Assembly: GCF_014174355.1 (NCBI RefSeq) | Contig: NZ_JABEQF010000003.1 | Location: 248,001-312,000 of the forward strand | Length of the DNA stretch: 64,000 nucleotides | Reading direction: 5' to 3' | From: Gluconacetobacter azotocaptans | GTDB taxonomy: Bacteria; Pseudomonadota; Alphaproteobacteria; Acetobacterales; Acetobacteraceae | Shown: positions 32,757-42,642 of the stretch, piece after piece | Numbering within the stretch: the first letter of the stretch is position 1 | Layout: every line of letters begins with the position of its first letter | Notes under the pieces: model-generated | The model's input: only the letters and a program-made list of their open reading frames with translations | The model's database searches: none | What the model was told of the DNA's origin: nothing | Made by a program: the position numbers and the translations under genes

Positions 32757-34145
32757 ATGGTGATGACAGTCCGTGCGGTCGAACTGCCCTGGCGGGATCC
32801 GGACGATGTGCTGTGGTCCTGGCGGGACGAACCGTGGCTGGCCTGCCTGGACAGCGGTGGAGAGGTCGGCCCGCGCGCACGCTGGACCATCCTGTGCCGC
32901 CGGCCGATCCATGTGGTCGATTGGCGCGGCGGGGTCTGCCGCCTGGACGGCGTGCCGGTCGCGGGCCAGGGGGCGGGGGAAGACATCGACCCGCTGGCGG
33001 TCCTGCGCGGCCTGCTGCCGCCGCGCATCCCGGCCGGCGACTGGCCGTTCGCCAGCGGCCTGATCGGCTTCGCGGGCTACGCGGTGGGGCAGCGCCTGGA
33101 AGGGGTGGCGACCCGCCATGCCCCGGATCCGGCCTGTCCGGATCTGGCGGCGGGCTATTACGATCATGCCCTGCTGTTCGACCGCATGGCGCGGCGGGTG
33201 CATCTGGCGAGCATTCGTGCCGAACCCGGCCCCCTCTTCGCCCGCACCATGGCGGAGTGGCAGGCGATCGCGACCGCGCCGCCGCCCGCCCCCCTGCCGC
33301 ACCTGCGCTTCGTGCCCGACCAGACGCCCGACCACTACGTCGCGGCGGTGGCCCGCGCGGTGGAACGGATCGCCGCCGGCGACATCTTCCAGGTCAACAT
33401 CACCGGGCGCATGCGCGCCGTCCGTCCCGGCGGCCTGGCGGATATCGACATCTATCGCGCGCTGCGCCGCGCCTCGCCCGCGCCGTTCGGGGCGTGGCTG
33501 GCCTGTGGGCCGGGCTTCGGCCTGCTGTCGGCGTCGCCCGAACGGTTCGTGCATCTGGGGGCGGACGGCACCCTGCGGACGCGGCCGATCAAGGGCACCC
33601 GCCCGCGCGGCGCCACCGCCGACGAGGACGCGGCCCTGCGCGCCGAACTGGCGGCGGACGACAAGGAACGGGCCGAAAATGTGATGATCGTGGATCTGAT
33701 GCGCAACGATCTGGGCCGGGTGGCGCGGATCGGCAGCGTCCATGTCCCCGAACTGCTGGCGGTCGAACGCTTCGCCCATGTCCATCACCTGGTGTCCGAG
33801 GTGCGGGCGGTCCTGGCCCCGGGGCGGGATGCCTTCGACCTGCTGCGCGCCACCCTGCCGCCGGGCTCGGTCACGGGCGCGCCCAAGCAGCAGGCGATGC
33901 GGATCATCGACACGCTGGAAGCCTCGGCCCGGCACGCCTATTGTGGGGCGGTCTTTCGCATCGGAACCGACGGCGCGATGGACAGTTCGGTCATCATCCG
34001 CGCGCTGGCGACGACCCCGCACGGGATCGAGGCCGCGGCGGGGGGCGGGATCACCATCCTGTCCGATCCGGATCGGGAATATGCTGAAATGTGCCTGAAG
34101 ATCGCGCCGCTGCTGTCTCTGTTCGACGGGACGGCCGGATCATGA
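32757..34145 (+). CDS. pabB: Aminodeoxychorismate synthase component I
   Basis: A 462-residue chorismate-utilising enzyme. The catalytic domain has IFQVNITGRM, LLSASPERFV, the nucleophile region RTRPIKGTRPRG, ENVMIVDLMRNDLGR, PPGSVTGAPK and AAAGGGITILSDPDREYAE. It transfers ammonia to chorismate to make 4-amino-4-deoxychorismate for folate. ATG 32757 and 32763 are both possible; the frame upstream to 32697 is repeat sequence and should not be translated. It overlaps pabC by 4 nt. Confidence 0.92.
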   Translation: MVMTVRAVELPWRDPDDVLWSWRDEPWLACLDSGGEVGPRARWTILCRRPIHVVDWRGGVCRLDGVPVAGQGAGEDIDPLAVLRGLLPPRIPAGDWPFASGLIGFAGYAVGQRLEGVATRHAPDPACPDLAAGYYDHALLFDRMARRVHLASIRAEPGPLFARTMAEWQAIATAPPPAPLPHLRFVPDQTPDHYVAAVARAVERIAAGDIFQVNITGRMRAVRPGGLADIDIYRALRRASPAPFGAWLACGPGFGLLSASPERFVHLGADGTLRTRPIKGTRPRGATADEDAALRAELAADDKERAENVMIVDLMRNDLGRVARIGSVHVPELLAVERFAHVHHLVSEVRAVLAPGRDAFDLLRATLPPGSVTGAPKQQAMRIIDTLEASARHAYCGAVFRIGTDGAMDSSVIIRALATTPHGIEAAAGGGITILSDPDREYAEMCLKIAPLLSLFDGTAGS

Positions 34146-34945
34146 GGTGGCTGTGGCTGAATGACGGGCTGGTGGCGGCCGATGCAGCGCGCATCGACCC
34201 AGGTGATCGCGGCCTGACCCTGGGCGACGGCGTGTTCGAGACGATGCGCGTGGCCCACGGCCGTATCGCCCATGTCGCCCGGCATCTGGACCGGCTGTGC
34301 CAGGGGGCGGAAGTGCTGATGTTCCCCAGGCCGGACCTGGACCGGGTCGAAGACGCGCTGCGCCAGGTGGTACGGCGCAACGACATGACGGACGGATCGC
34401 TGCGCCTGACGCTGACGCGCGGTTGCGGCCCGCGCGGGGTCATGCCCCCGGCCCAGCCGTCGCCGACCCTGCTGGTCACGCCCGCCCTGCCGCCCGCCAC
34501 CCCGCCGCCGCCCGCGCACATGATCGTCAGCACACAGATCCGGCGGGACGAGGCCTCGCCGCTCTCGCGGATCAAGAGCCTGAACTACCTTCCCAACATC
34601 CTGGCGCGGCTGGAAGCCGCCCGGCAGGGCGGCGACGAGGCGCTGATGCTGAACCTGGCCGGCCGGGTGGCCGAGGCCTCGGCCAGCACCGTCGTCATCC
34701 ACCGCCAGGGCCGGCTGGTGACGCCGCCGGTGGCCGAGGGCGCGCTGCCGGGCATTGCACGTGCGGTCCTGCTGGCGGCGGGGATGCTGGACGAGGCCCC
34801 GCTGGAACTGGACGATCTGCGCCAGGCCGACGGCGTGTTCCTGACCAGCAGCCTGTCGGTGCGCGAGGTCGCCCGTCTGGACGGGGTGGTCCTGGCGCGT
34901 AACGCGGGAATGGCGGACGCCATGCGGGCCTGTGTGTATTCGTAG
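34142..34945 (+). CDS. pabC: Aminodeoxychorismate lyase / branched-chain aminotransferase-like
   Basis: A 267-residue fold-type IV PLP enzyme. The PLP lysine is in LSRIKSLNYLPNILA; GDRGLTLGDGVFETMRV near residue 22 and LTSSLSVREV near the end are typical. Next to pabB, it most likely converts aminodeoxychorismate to 4-aminobenzoate and pyruvate. D-amino acid aminotransferases share the fold, but the operon argues for PabC. Confidence 0.9.
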   Translation: MRWLWLNDGLVAADAARIDPGDRGLTLGDGVFETMRVAHGRIAHVARHLDRLCQGAEVLMFPRPDLDRVEDALRQVVRRNDMTDGSLRLTLTRGCGPRGVMPPAQPSPTLLVTPALPPATPPPPAHMIVSTQIRRDEASPLSRIKSLNYLPNILARLEAARQGGDEALMLNLAGRVAEASASTVVIHRQGRLVTPPVAEGALPGIARAVLLAAGMLDEAPLELDDLRQADGVFLTSSLSVREVARLDGVVLARNAGMADAMRACVYS

Positions 34946-35044
34946 GAATACCAGGTCGGGCTTTGGCCGAACCCACCAGGGCCTGAGGCCCTGGACCCCG
35001 ATGGGGGATATTTCCAAAGGCGCGGGGCCTTTGGCGGGTCGGAA
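34946..35044. repeat. Modular intergenic hairpin repeat, copy 6 (inverted orientation)
   Basis: Begins right after the pabC stop: TCGGGCTTTGGCCGA (imperfect), CCAGGGCCTGAGGCCCTGG, CCCCGATGGGGGAT, CAAAGGCGCGGGGCCTTTG and GGCGGGTC. It separates the convergent pabC and TonB receptor genes. Confidence 0.8.
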
Positions 35045-35052
35045 GGTCGTGC

Positions 35053-37578
35053 TTACAGGGTAAGGTTCGCGCGCAGATAATAATATCCGCCATTCATGTC
35101 GAGCTGCGAAGTGCTCATGTAATACTGCGGAACGCCGAGATAGCGGTTCTTGTCCGGTACCCTGCTGGGCCGCGCATCAAAGATATTGTCCGCCCCAAGC
35201 GTGAACGACCAGTTCCGGTTGGCACGGTAGGTGATGTCCAGGTTCGTGATGAATTTGGGCGTGTTCCGGAACGGAAGGAAGACCGAATTGGACAGGGCGC
35301 CCGTATTGGCCGCTCCGGTATAATAGGTCAGTTCGGACGTGGTCTGGCCGTAACGGATCTCGTGCACGCCGACCGTCCACGCCCCGTTCGTGAAACGTCC
35401 GCCGAATATGATCTTGCTGCGCGGATAGGCCGTCGTCAGATATGCGATGCTCTGGGCCGACAGAAGGGGCCGCCCAGTCGTACCGTCCGCCTGATGCGAA
35501 AGGCGGGTGCGGTTCAGATTGATGGCGACATCCCAGTTGATCGTGCCGACATTGCCCAGTCGGGTCGGGTAAGTGGCGGTCAGGTCCAGCCCCTGCGTGC
35601 GCGTGCTGGCCACGTTCGCAAACCAGTTGGCCGAAAGAGAGGCGTCCGCCCAGTTGTCCGATCCATCGGGCAAGGTGAAGCCGTTCAGGGCAAGAGCGGA
35701 ACGCGCCGGATTGCCGATGATATTGCCGCCCGGCAGGATCTGGTCCCGCAGATTGATCTGATAGACGTCGACGGTCACATGCAGGTTTTTCACGGGCTCG
35801 ATGATGATGCCGCCCGTGGCGTTCGTGGACCGCTCGGGCTTCAGCTGCGCGGCGCCATTGGCCAGGGCGCCGGGCGAATTCGCGGCAATCAGCCCGCGCG
35901 CCGCCGTGGGCGAGATGGTCAGCGAACTGTAATGCTCCTGCGCCAGCGTGGGCGCATGGAAACCGTTCGAGAGGGTGGCGCGGAAAGCAAGCCATTTGAA
36001 GGCATCGTAACGGGTGGAGACCTTGCCCGTTTCCGTATCGCCGACATCGGTATAATGCTCGTACCGGCCCGCGAGATCCAGTTGCCAGTTTTTCAGAAGA
36101 TGCGTGGCGACATCGATATAGCCGCCAACCACATCCCGGTTGTAATTTCCGGCGTTGCCCGGGTTGGTTCCCGCCAGGGCGTCGGAACCGCTGCCATAGG
36201 TCGAATCGGGAGAACCCGTGCCGACCGAATAGCTTTCGTAGCGATATGTCGCGCCGCCGGCCACGTTGATGCTATGCGGCCAGCCCGATACATGAAACGC
36301 CCTGCTCAGGTCGAAGGTGTTGCTCCACTGCGCGTCGTTGAAGCCCTGCGCCTGAATGGTTGTCGGCGTGCGGCCGGTGTCGCGTGCGACAGCGAAATTT
36401 GCCGAGTCCTTGAGGCCGATGGCGTCATAGTCGCGTCCATAGACCGATGAAAGATCCCAGTTCCAGCCAAGAAGAATGCCCTTTACCCCCGCCGTGACCT
36501 CCCAGTCGTTCTCGTCGATCGTCTCGAGAGGCGAGTAACCCCTGGGATAAATCGCCGCGTACGCGGGGTAATTGGTCAGAGAGCCGGGCAGGCGATAGTT
36601 CTGATACGCTTCCGCATGCCGGTGGGCATAAGTCGCGAGTGCGTAAGCCTGGATATCGTCGGTCAGATTATAGCCTGCCTTGATCGCCACGCTTTCGCGC
36701 GTCTGCTCCGGCTGGCCCTGAAGTTTGTTGATTTTCGTCCCCGTCCTGAGATCGGGTGCGCTGCGGTAGGTGTGATCCTGGTGAACGAAGTCGCCGCTGA
36801 CATGCATGAATCCGCGTGCGCCGAGCTTCGCGCCGCCATCAAGATAGACACCCTGCTGGAAGCCGTCCTTCGCCGCGGTGATGCCGCTGATCGACTGGGC
36901 ATTGAAGCCATGATTCTGCTTCTTGAGAATGACGTTCACCACGCCGGCGACGGCGTCCGACCCATACTGGGCCGAGGCTCCGTCGCGCAGGACTTCCACG
37001 TGATCGATGGCCGCAAGGGGAATCATGTCGATATCAACAGGGGTCGTGCCCTGTTGCGGCCCGCCGTCGGCATAGAGATTCGCCGTGGTGTGGCGCCGCT
37101 TGCCGTCCACCAGGACAAGGGTCTCGTTGGGGCTCAGCCCGCGCAGACTGAAGGCCGATGTCAGGGCGCCGGTGTCGAATCCGCCGGTGGGAAGCGTAAG
37201 GGACGGCAGCAGCAGGCCGAGCGCCTGACGAAGATTCGGCTGCCCCGTCTCGGAAATCTGCTTCGCTGAAACGATGTCGATCGGCGCCACGCTGTCCCGC
37301 GCCTTTTTTCCTATCTCGCGCGTGCCGGTCACGATAATGGTCTCGCCGGCATCGGCCGCCTGAACGGGTCGGCCGGACGTGCGCACAGGCGCATTCACCG
37401 TCCGTGCATGTGCGGGCCCGGGTGTCGTGTCAGGCGTGGGGGCAGCCCTTGCCTGCATCATCGGCTCGAACGACAGAATGGAGGCGGCAAGCAGCGTGCA
37501 CCGGAAGCTGCCATTCAGAACGGATATCGCCTTGCCGATACGGGCGGGATTCGTGGTTGGTGCAACGAGTGAGGGCAA
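35053..37578 (-). CDS. TonB-dependent outer-membrane receptor
   Basis: An 841-residue receptor if started at TTG 37578, which has GGAG 7-10 nt upstream; an ATG at 37632 would add 18 residues. An N-terminal signal (about 20-50) ends near ARAAP. The TonB-box-like ETIIVTGTRE is followed by the plug domain (NLRQALGLLLPSL, LRGLSPNETLVLVDGKRR, VEVLRDGASAQYGSDAVAGVVN) and a long beta-barrel ending in NLTL. The ligand is unknown; there is no nearby transport operon and no riboswitch in its leader. Confidence 0.9.
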   Translation of the reverse strand: MPSLVAPTTNPARIGKAISVLNGSFRCTLLAASILSFEPMMQARAAPTPDTTPGPAHARTVNAPVRTSGRPVQAADAGETIIVTGTREIGKKARDSVAPIDIVSAKQISETGQPNLRQALGLLLPSLTLPTGGFDTGALTSAFSLRGLSPNETLVLVDGKRRHTTANLYADGGPQQGTTPVDIDMIPLAAIDHVEVLRDGASAQYGSDAVAGVVNVILKKQNHGFNAQSISGITAAKDGFQQGVYLDGGAKLGARGFMHVSGDFVHQDHTYRSAPDLRTGTKINKLQGQPEQTRESVAIKAGYNLTDDIQAYALATYAHRHAEAYQNYRLPGSLTNYPAYAAIYPRGYSPLETIDENDWEVTAGVKGILLGWNWDLSSVYGRDYDAIGLKDSANFAVARDTGRTPTTIQAQGFNDAQWSNTFDLSRAFHVSGWPHSINVAGGATYRYESYSVGTGSPDSTYGSGSDALAGTNPGNAGNYNRDVVGGYIDVATHLLKNWQLDLAGRYEHYTDVGDTETGKVSTRYDAFKWLAFRATLSNGFHAPTLAQEHYSSLTISPTAARGLIAANSPGALANGAAQLKPERSTNATGGIIIEPVKNLHVTVDVYQINLRDQILPGGNIIGNPARSALALNGFTLPDGSDNWADASLSANWFANVASTRTQGLDLTATYPTRLGNVGTINWDVAINLNRTRLSHQADGTTGRPLLSAQSIAYLTTAYPRSKIIFGGRFTNGAWTVGVHEIRYGQTTSELTYYTGAANTGALSNSVFLPFRNTPKFITNLDITYRANRNWSFTLGADNIFDARPSRVPDKNRYLGVPQYYMSTSQLDMNGGYYYLRANLTL

Positions 37579-37875
37579 GGGGCGTCTCCATAATTCACCA
37601 AAAGATAATGTTGATATAAAAAATACCACCATTAAGATTAGTGACTTGTATCATCGCTCCATACGATCGTGAATTTTTTAAATACACGTTTCAACCCATT
37701 TCCAGGGGGTGTGTCTTTTGGGATACATAGTGTTGCGATATCGAACCATGCCGACACGGGACCATGACCGGGCAGGCCCCGCCTGCGCCTGAATCTTGCA
37801 CTGGACGATTGCCCCTGCGATCCGGGTTGGATAAGGGACGCGGGCTTTGCACCCCCTCGTGAAAGGTCGCCCCCG

Positions 37876-39453
37876 ATGACCCAGACGCCCGTGCCGGTCC
37901 GGCGCGCCCTGATTTCCGTCTCCGACAAGACGGGACTGCTCGATCTTGCCCGCGCCCTTGTCGCCCATGGGGCGGAAATCCTGTCGACCGGCGGGTCGGC
38001 CAAGGCGCTGCGCGAGGCCGGCTTGCCGGTGACCGAGGTGTCGGACCACACCGGCTTCCCCGAAATCCTCGACGGCCGCGTCAAGACGCTGGTGCCGCAG
38101 ATCCATGGCGGCATCCTCGGCCGCCGCGACCTGCCCGCGCATCTGGCGCAGATGCAGGCGCACGGCATTGCGCCGATCGACCTCGTCGCGGTGAATCTGT
38201 ACCCGTTCGAGGCGACGGTGACCTCGGGCGCCGGCCCCGAGGACTGCATCGAGAATATCGATATCGGCGGGCCGGCCCTGATCCGCGCGGCGGCCAAGAA
38301 CCATGACCATGTCGCCGTGCTGACCGATCCGGCCCAGTATCCGGCGATCATCGACGCGCTGGCCGCCGGCGGCACGACGCTGGCGGCGCGGCGCGCGCTG
38401 GCGGGGGCGGCCTATGCCCGCACCGCCGCGTATGATTCCGCCATCGCCACCTGGTTCGCGGCCCAGCGCGGCGACGTGCTGCCCGATCGGTTGACCGTGG
38501 CGGGCCTGCGCCGCGAAAGCCTGCGCTATGGCGAGAACCCGCATCAGCACGCCGCCTTCTATGCCGACGGCAGCACGCGCCCCGGCGTCGCCACCGCCCG
38601 CCAGGTGCAGGGCAAGTCCCTGTCCTACAACAACCTGAACGACACCGACGCGGCGTTCGAGGCCGTGGCGGAGTTCGACGGCCCGGCGGTGGTCATCGTC
38701 AAGCATGCCAACCCCTGCGGCGTCGCCACGGCCGACACGCTGGCGGCGGCATGGGACCTCGCGCTGCGCTGCGACCCGGTTTCGGCCTTCGGCGGGATCG
38801 TGGCCTTGAACCGCACCCTGGATGCCGAAGCCGCGTCGCGCATCGCCGCCATCTTCACCGAGGTCATCGTGGCCCCCGACGCGACCGACGAGGCCCGCGC
38901 CATCCTGGCGAAGAAGAAGAACCTGCGCCTGCTGCTGACGGGCGCGATGCCCGACCCGGCCGAAGGCGGCGTCACCATCCGCTCGGTCGCCGGCGGCTTC
39001 CTGGCCCAGACGCGCGACAACGGCCGGATCGCACCCGCCGACCTGAAGATCGTGACGGCCCGCGCGCCGACCGAGGCCGAGATGGCGGACCTGATCTTCG
39101 CCTTCCGCGTCGGCAAGCATGTGAAGTCGAACGCCATCGTCTACGCCAAGGGGCAGGCGACCGCCGGCATTGGCGCCGGACAGATGAGCCGCGTGGACTC
39201 CGCGCGCATCGCCGCGGTCAAGGGCGCCGAGGCCGCGAAGGCTGCCGGCCTGGACCAGCCGCTGACGACGGGCAGCGTGGTGGCCTCCGATGCGTTCTTC
39301 CCCTTCGCCGACGGGCTGGAAGCCGCCATCGCGGCCGGCGCCACCGCCGTGATTCAGCCCGGCGGATCGATCCGCGACGACGAGGTCATCGCCGCGGCCG
39401 ACCGCGCGGGCATCGCCATGGTGTTCACAGGTATGCGTCACTTCCGGCACTGA
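37876..39453 (+). CDS. purH: Bifunctional AICAR transformylase / IMP cyclohydrolase
   Basis: A 525-residue enzyme for the last two steps of IMP synthesis. The N-terminal cyclohydrolase part begins [20 protein letters not shown] and includes [10 protein letters not shown] and [17 protein letters not shown]; the C-terminal transformylase part has [14 protein letters not shown], the catalytic KHANPCG, and closes with [14 protein letters not shown] and [15 protein letters not shown] precedes the ATG. A hairpin at 39476-39508 follows. Confidence 0.95.
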   Translation: MTQTPVPVRRALISVSDKTGLLDLARALVAHGAEILSTGGSAKALREAGLPVTEVSDHTGFPEILDGRVKTLVPQIHGGILGRRDLPAHLAQMQAHGIAPIDLVAVNLYPFEATVTSGAGPEDCIENIDIGGPALIRAAAKNHDHVAVLTDPAQYPAIIDALAAGGTTLAARRALAGAAYARTAAYDSAIATWFAAQRGDVLPDRLTVAGLRRESLRYGENPHQHAAFYADGSTRPGVATARQVQGKSLSYNNLNDTDAAFEAVAEFDGPAVVIVKHANPCGVATADTLAAAWDLALRCDPVSAFGGIVALNRTLDAEAASRIAAIFTEVIVAPDATDEARAILAKKKNLRLLLTGAMPDPAEGGVTIRSVAGGFLAQTRDNGRIAPADLKIVTARAPTEAEMADLIFAFRVGKHVKSNAIVYAKGQATAGIGAGQMSRVDSARIAAVKGAEAAKAAGLDQPLTTGSVVASDAFFPFADGLEAAIAAGATAVIQPGGSIRDDEVIAAADRAGIAMVFTGMRHFRH

Positions 39454-39475
39454 TCCCCCGGCGGCGGGGATTGCG

Positions 39476-39508
39476 GGGCGGGACGGGATCCATTTCACTG
39501 TCCCGCCC
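39476..39508 (+). terminator. Hairpin after purH
   Basis: GGGCGGGAC (39476-39484) pairs with GTCCCGCCC (39500-39508) over 15 nt. A smaller ATCCCC/GGGGAT stem precedes it. No T run follows. Confidence 0.5.
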
Positions 39509-39562
39509 GTGCCGCGTCCGCCGCACCGGGACGGATGCAAGACGACAGAGACGAGCACTGGC

Positions 39563-40324
39563 ATGGACACTTCCCGGCGTTTCCTCCTCCTTCCCGCCTC
39601 CTGCCTTCTGGCGGCCGCCGGGCTGTTCGTGTCCGCCGGGGCATTCGCCAGGGCGGCCGCGCCGGTCGCGCCGATGACGGCCCAGGAAAGCCATCCGATA
39701 TCGGCCTATGATTTCGCGCCGCTGCCGGTGACGACAGGCGTCGTCGCCCAGTACCTGCCGACGCCGGCAGGGGATGTCGACGGGCTGATGCTGACTGATG
39801 GAACCCAGGTCCTGTGCTCGCACGAACTGGGCCTTGCCATCGCCAGCATCGTGAAGCCGGGCGACCGGATTTCCGTCAGCGGGCTGAAGGGCCGCGACCT
39901 GCCGATCGTCCGCGCCTATGCGGTGACCAGCCCGCGCGGCCGGCGGGTCGAGGACGCGGGGGCGACCTCGATGCGGCTGCCCACGCCGACCAGCGGGCCG
40001 GATATCGTGGTGACCGGCACGGTGCGGTCGCCCCTTTATTCCCTGCATGGCCAGCTGATCGGGGCGGTGATGCAGGATTACAGCGTCGTGTATCTGACGC
40101 CGGCCGAGGCCACGCGCCTGGCGGCGTGGCTGCAGCCGGGGCGCACGCTGCATGCCGTGGGCAATGGCAGCACGGGCGCGCTGGGGCGGGCGATCGACGC
40201 GCGCGACATCGGACCCGCGCCCGGCCAGACCATCCGCGTCGCGCCGGCCGACGCGCCGATGGCCGGCGCCTTTCCCGGCAGCGCCGCGTATGACGAAATC
40301 CCGGGCGCCACGTCCCGGCCGTGA
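39563..40324 (+). CDS. Secreted protein of unknown function
   Basis: A 253-residue protein with a signal peptide (about residues 1-33, ending AFARAAA). Two similar halves suggest tandem OB-like beta domains: VAQYLPTPAGDVDGLMLTDG with VKPGDRISVSGLKG, then VTGTVRSPLYSLHGQLIGAV with LQPGRTLHAVGNG. I do not recognise a named family. It stands alone between purH and the ATP synthase operon. The start at 39563 opens the signal peptide; an in-frame ATG at 39509 adds 18 residues without support. Confidence 0.7.
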   Translation: MDTSRRFLLLPASCLLAAAGLFVSAGAFARAAAPVAPMTAQESHPISAYDFAPLPVTTGVVAQYLPTPAGDVDGLMLTDGTQVLCSHELGLAIASIVKPGDRISVSGLKGRDLPIVRAYAVTSPRGRRVEDAGATSMRLPTPTSGPDIVVTGTVRSPLYSLHGQLIGAVMQDYSVVYLTPAEATRLAAWLQPGRTLHAVGNGSTGALGRAIDARDIGPAPGQTIRVAPADAPMAGAFPGSAAYDEIPGATSRP

Positions 40325-40367
40325 TTGCCCGACCCATCCCGCCGGCTGTAACATTGCGGTTGGCGGA

Positions 40368-40409
40368 GGATATTATATGCGCCAATTGCGTGTCAGGTCT
40401 GTAATATCC
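40368..40409. repeat. Inverted repeat upstream of the ATP synthase operon
   Basis: GGATATTA (40368-40375) and TAATATCC (40402-40409) are exact complements separated by 26 bp. They lie 130 nt upstream of a -35-like TTGACA. Confidence 0.5.
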
Positions 40410-40541
40410 GCATGTCAAAGGGCGGGCCGTGAACGTGGATCGGCCGTCCGGTCGGTCGCCCGGTCCGTGCCAACAGGGGAAGCGGGGCTGCCTCATTGGG
40501 AAAGATGGCTGTTTTCCTCGGCAGGAAACGCCAGCGTTTGC

Positions 40542-40570
40542 TTGACAGCTTATTGCCACCTCGTTAGCTA
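40542..40570 (+). promoter_or_regulatory. Possible promoter of the F0 operon
   Basis: TTGACA at 40542 matches the sigma-70 -35 consensus; 17 bp later comes TAGCTA, a weak -10. The distance to atpI TTG is 29 nt. The rest of the 40325-40599 spacer holds no gene. Confidence 0.35.
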
Positions 40571-40599
40571 GCGCCTGCACCCGCCTGGAGGTGTGAAAT

Positions 40600-40923
40600 T
40601 TGGGTAAGGATCCGGACGACTCCCAGGAGTCCTTCGACCGCAGGTTGCGACAGGCCATGGACCGGCAGAAGCCGGACCGGGCGACGCAGCCGAAGGCGGC
40701 GGGGGGCGACATGTCCGACCTCGGGGTTGTCCTTCGGGCCGGCACCGAGATGGTATCGGCCCTGGTGGTCGGTGTCGCGATCGGATGGGGATTGGACCGA
40801 TGGCTGGGCTCGCGCCCGGCGTTCCTGATCCTGTTCACGTTCCTAGGCGGCGCTGCGGGCGTGCTGAATGTCTGGCGTCTGGTCAGGACCATCGACACGC
40901 CGGGGGACAAGCCGGGCCCGTGA
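40600..40923 (+). CDS. atpI: ATP synthase protein I
   Basis: A 107-residue protein with a charged N-terminus (residues 1-38) and two membrane helices (about 45-65, 72-92), with GWGLDRWLGSRPAFLI between them, as in AtpI. It assists c-ring assembly. The start is TTG 40600, with GGAGG 12-16 nt upstream. First gene of the F0 operon. Confidence 0.88.
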   Translation: MGKDPDDSQESFDRRLRQAMDRQKPDRATQPKAAGGDMSDLGVVLRAGTEMVSALVVGVAIGWGLDRWLGSRPAFLILFTFLGGAAGVLNVWRLVRTIDTPGDKPGP

Positions 40924-40954
40924 CAGGGGCCGGAACGGTATAGGGAAGACGAAG

Positions 40955-41704
40955 TTGGCGGCCGGATCCACCATCGACGCACTCGGTCAGTTCGAACTCC
41001 ACCCCATGCTGGGTGGGCTTGGGCAGTCGCTGCACTTCAGCCAGTCGCCGGTCATGATGATCGTCGCATCCATCCTGGTGCTGGCGTTCCTGTATGTCGG
41101 CATGCGTCCCGCCGCCGTCGTGCCGGGCCGTCTGCAGGCCGCGGCGGAAATCTGCTACGATTTCATCTACAACATGGCCGTGGACACGATCGGCCCGGAA
41201 GGCCGCGCCTTCTTCCCGTTCGTCTTTACCCTGTTCTTCTTCATCCTGGCCGGCAATTATCTCGGCCTGCTGCCCTTTTCCTTCGCGTTCACCAGCCATG
41301 TCGCCGTCACGCTCGCGCTTGCGCTGCTGGTGTTCGTCCTCTCGGTCATCGTCTCGCTCAAGGCGCAGGGCGCGAAATTCTTCGCGCATTTCATGCCTGC
41401 CGGCGCGCCGGTCGCCCTGGCGCCGCTGCTGGTGCCGATCGAGATCCTCTCGTTCCTCTCCCGTCCCGTCAGCCTGTCGATCCGACTGTTCGCCAACATG
41501 GTGGCAGGCCATGTGATGCTGGAGATGTTCGCCGCCTTCACGATCATGCTGGCCGGGCTCGGGCTGGTCGGCGACGTGCTCGCCGTCGGACCGGTGGCCA
41601 TCAATATCGCGCTGATGGCGCTCGAATTGCTGGTGGGTGCGCTCCAGGCCTACGTGTTCGCGATCCTCACCTGCATCTACCTGCGGGAGGCGGTCGCACA
41701 CTGA
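40955..41704 (+). CDS. atpB: ATP synthase subunit a
   Basis: A 249-residue, five-to-six-helix membrane subunit that forms the proton half-channels. The essential arginine is in SLSIRLFANMVAGH; QAYVFAILTCIYL near the C-terminus is typical. The start is TTG 40955 with AGGGA upstream; reading from ATG 40868 would add 29 residues that overlap atpI and do not fit the family. Confidence 0.95.
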   Translation: MAAGSTIDALGQFELHPMLGGLGQSLHFSQSPVMMIVASILVLAFLYVGMRPAAVVPGRLQAAAEICYDFIYNMAVDTIGPEGRAFFPFVFTLFFFILAGNYLGLLPFSFAFTSHVAVTLALALLVFVLSVIVSLKAQGAKFFAHFMPAGAPVALAPLLVPIEILSFLSRPVSLSIRLFANMVAGHVMLEMFAAFTIMLAGLGLVGDVLAVGPVAINIALMALELLVGALQAYVFAILTCIYLREAVAH

Positions 41705-41760
41705 TCGCGACCTATCCCCAGCCTCACCTGAACGCCTGAACAAACAAGGAAAGCCTCGCT

Positions 41761-41985
41761 ATGGACATCGCTGCAGCCCGGGAAATTGGTGCCGGTATCG
41801 CCGTTATCGCCCTCGCCGGCGTCGGCATCGGCCTGGGTAACATCTTCTCCACGCTGGTCAGCAGCATCGCCCGCAACCCCGCCGCGCGTCCGCACGTGTT
41901 CGGCCTGGGCATGCTCGGCTTCGCCCTGACGGAAGCCGTGGCCCTGTATGCCCTGCTGATCGCCTTCCTGATCCTGTTCGTCTGA
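41761..41985 (+). CDS. atpE: ATP synthase subunit c
   Basis: A 74-residue hairpin of two helices forming the rotor ring. The polar loop is ARNPAARP; the proton carrier is the glutamate in [25 protein letters not shown] lies upstream of the ATG. Confidence 0.96.
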   Translation: MDIAAAREIGAGIAVIALAGVGIGLGNIFSTLVSSIARNPAARPHVFGLGMLGFALTEAVALYALLIAFLILFV

Positions 41986-42000
41986 GCATCGGAGGCCGAC

Positions 42001-42612
42001 GTGGCACGTTCCGCGGTGTCGATCACCCGAAAGGCGGCGTCGTTTGTGACGTCGTCCGCGCTGGCCCTGCCGCTGATGGCCATGGCCGCGCCGGGCGCGC
42101 GCGCCGTGGGCATGCCGCAGCTTGACTTCGCCAACCCCCTCGTCACCGGCCAGGTGATCTGGGGCGGCGTCATCTTTCTGGTGCTGTATCTGCTTCTCAG
42201 CCGTTCGGCGCTGCCGAAAGTCGAGAAGGTTCTTGCCACCCGTCGCCTGACGATCGAGAACGATCTGGATATCGCCCACCGCGCCAAGGCTCATGCCGAC
42301 ACCGCGGTCAATGACCTGCACCAGGCCCGTCGTTCGGCGATGGCCGAGGCGCAGGCCAACGTCGAGAAGGTGGTCGAGGACGCCCGCCTGGCCGCCCTGC
42401 GCCAGACGCAGGAGATGAACGCCCGTCTGGCGGAGGATATCCGCCAGGCCGAGGCGCGCGTCGCCGCGGCCCGGGCCCAGGCCCTGGGGTCCCTGCGTCA
42501 GATCGCCGACGAGACGGCGCAGGCTCTGGTTCATCAGGTGTCGGGTGCTTCGGTTCCGGGCGACGTGCTCGCCAGCCGGGTGAACGACGCCGCGACGGCC
42601 CACGGTTTCTGA
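42001..42612 (+). CDS. atpF2: ATP synthase subunit b'
   Basis: A 203-residue b-type stator. GTG 42001 starts a leader with a hydrophobic stretch (about residues 17-36), then a membrane helix (VTGQVIWGGVIFLVLYLLLS) and a long charged coiled coil. The extra N-terminal segment is a feature of b' subunits. With AtpF it forms the heterodimeric stalk of alphaproteobacterial enzymes. Confidence 0.92.
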   Translation: MARSAVSITRKAASFVTSSALALPLMAMAAPGARAVGMPQLDFANPLVTGQVIWGGVIFLVLYLLLSRSALPKVEKVLATRRLTIENDLDIAHRAKAHADTAVNDLHQARRSAMAEAQANVEKVVEDARLAALRQTQEMNARLAEDIRQAEARVAAARAQALGSLRQIADETAQALVHQVSGASVPGDVLASRVNDAATAHGF

Positions 42613-42642
42613 CCGGGGCGTAATAGGAACAGGTCCAAGACC

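Noticed and set aside
30725-33028. A 767-codon minus-strand frame across ptsI and pabB
   Set aside because: It spans two genes with full catalytic motifs on the other strand and reads through a repeat; a shadow frame.
37678-39570. A 630-codon minus-strand frame over purH
   Set aside because: The plus strand encodes complete PurH. The antisense product is low-complexity Arg/Gly/His sequence.
40868-40954. Longer AtpB start at ATG 40868
   Set aside because: It overlaps atpI by 56 nt and adds charged residues not found in AtpB; TTG 40955 has a better ribosome binding site.
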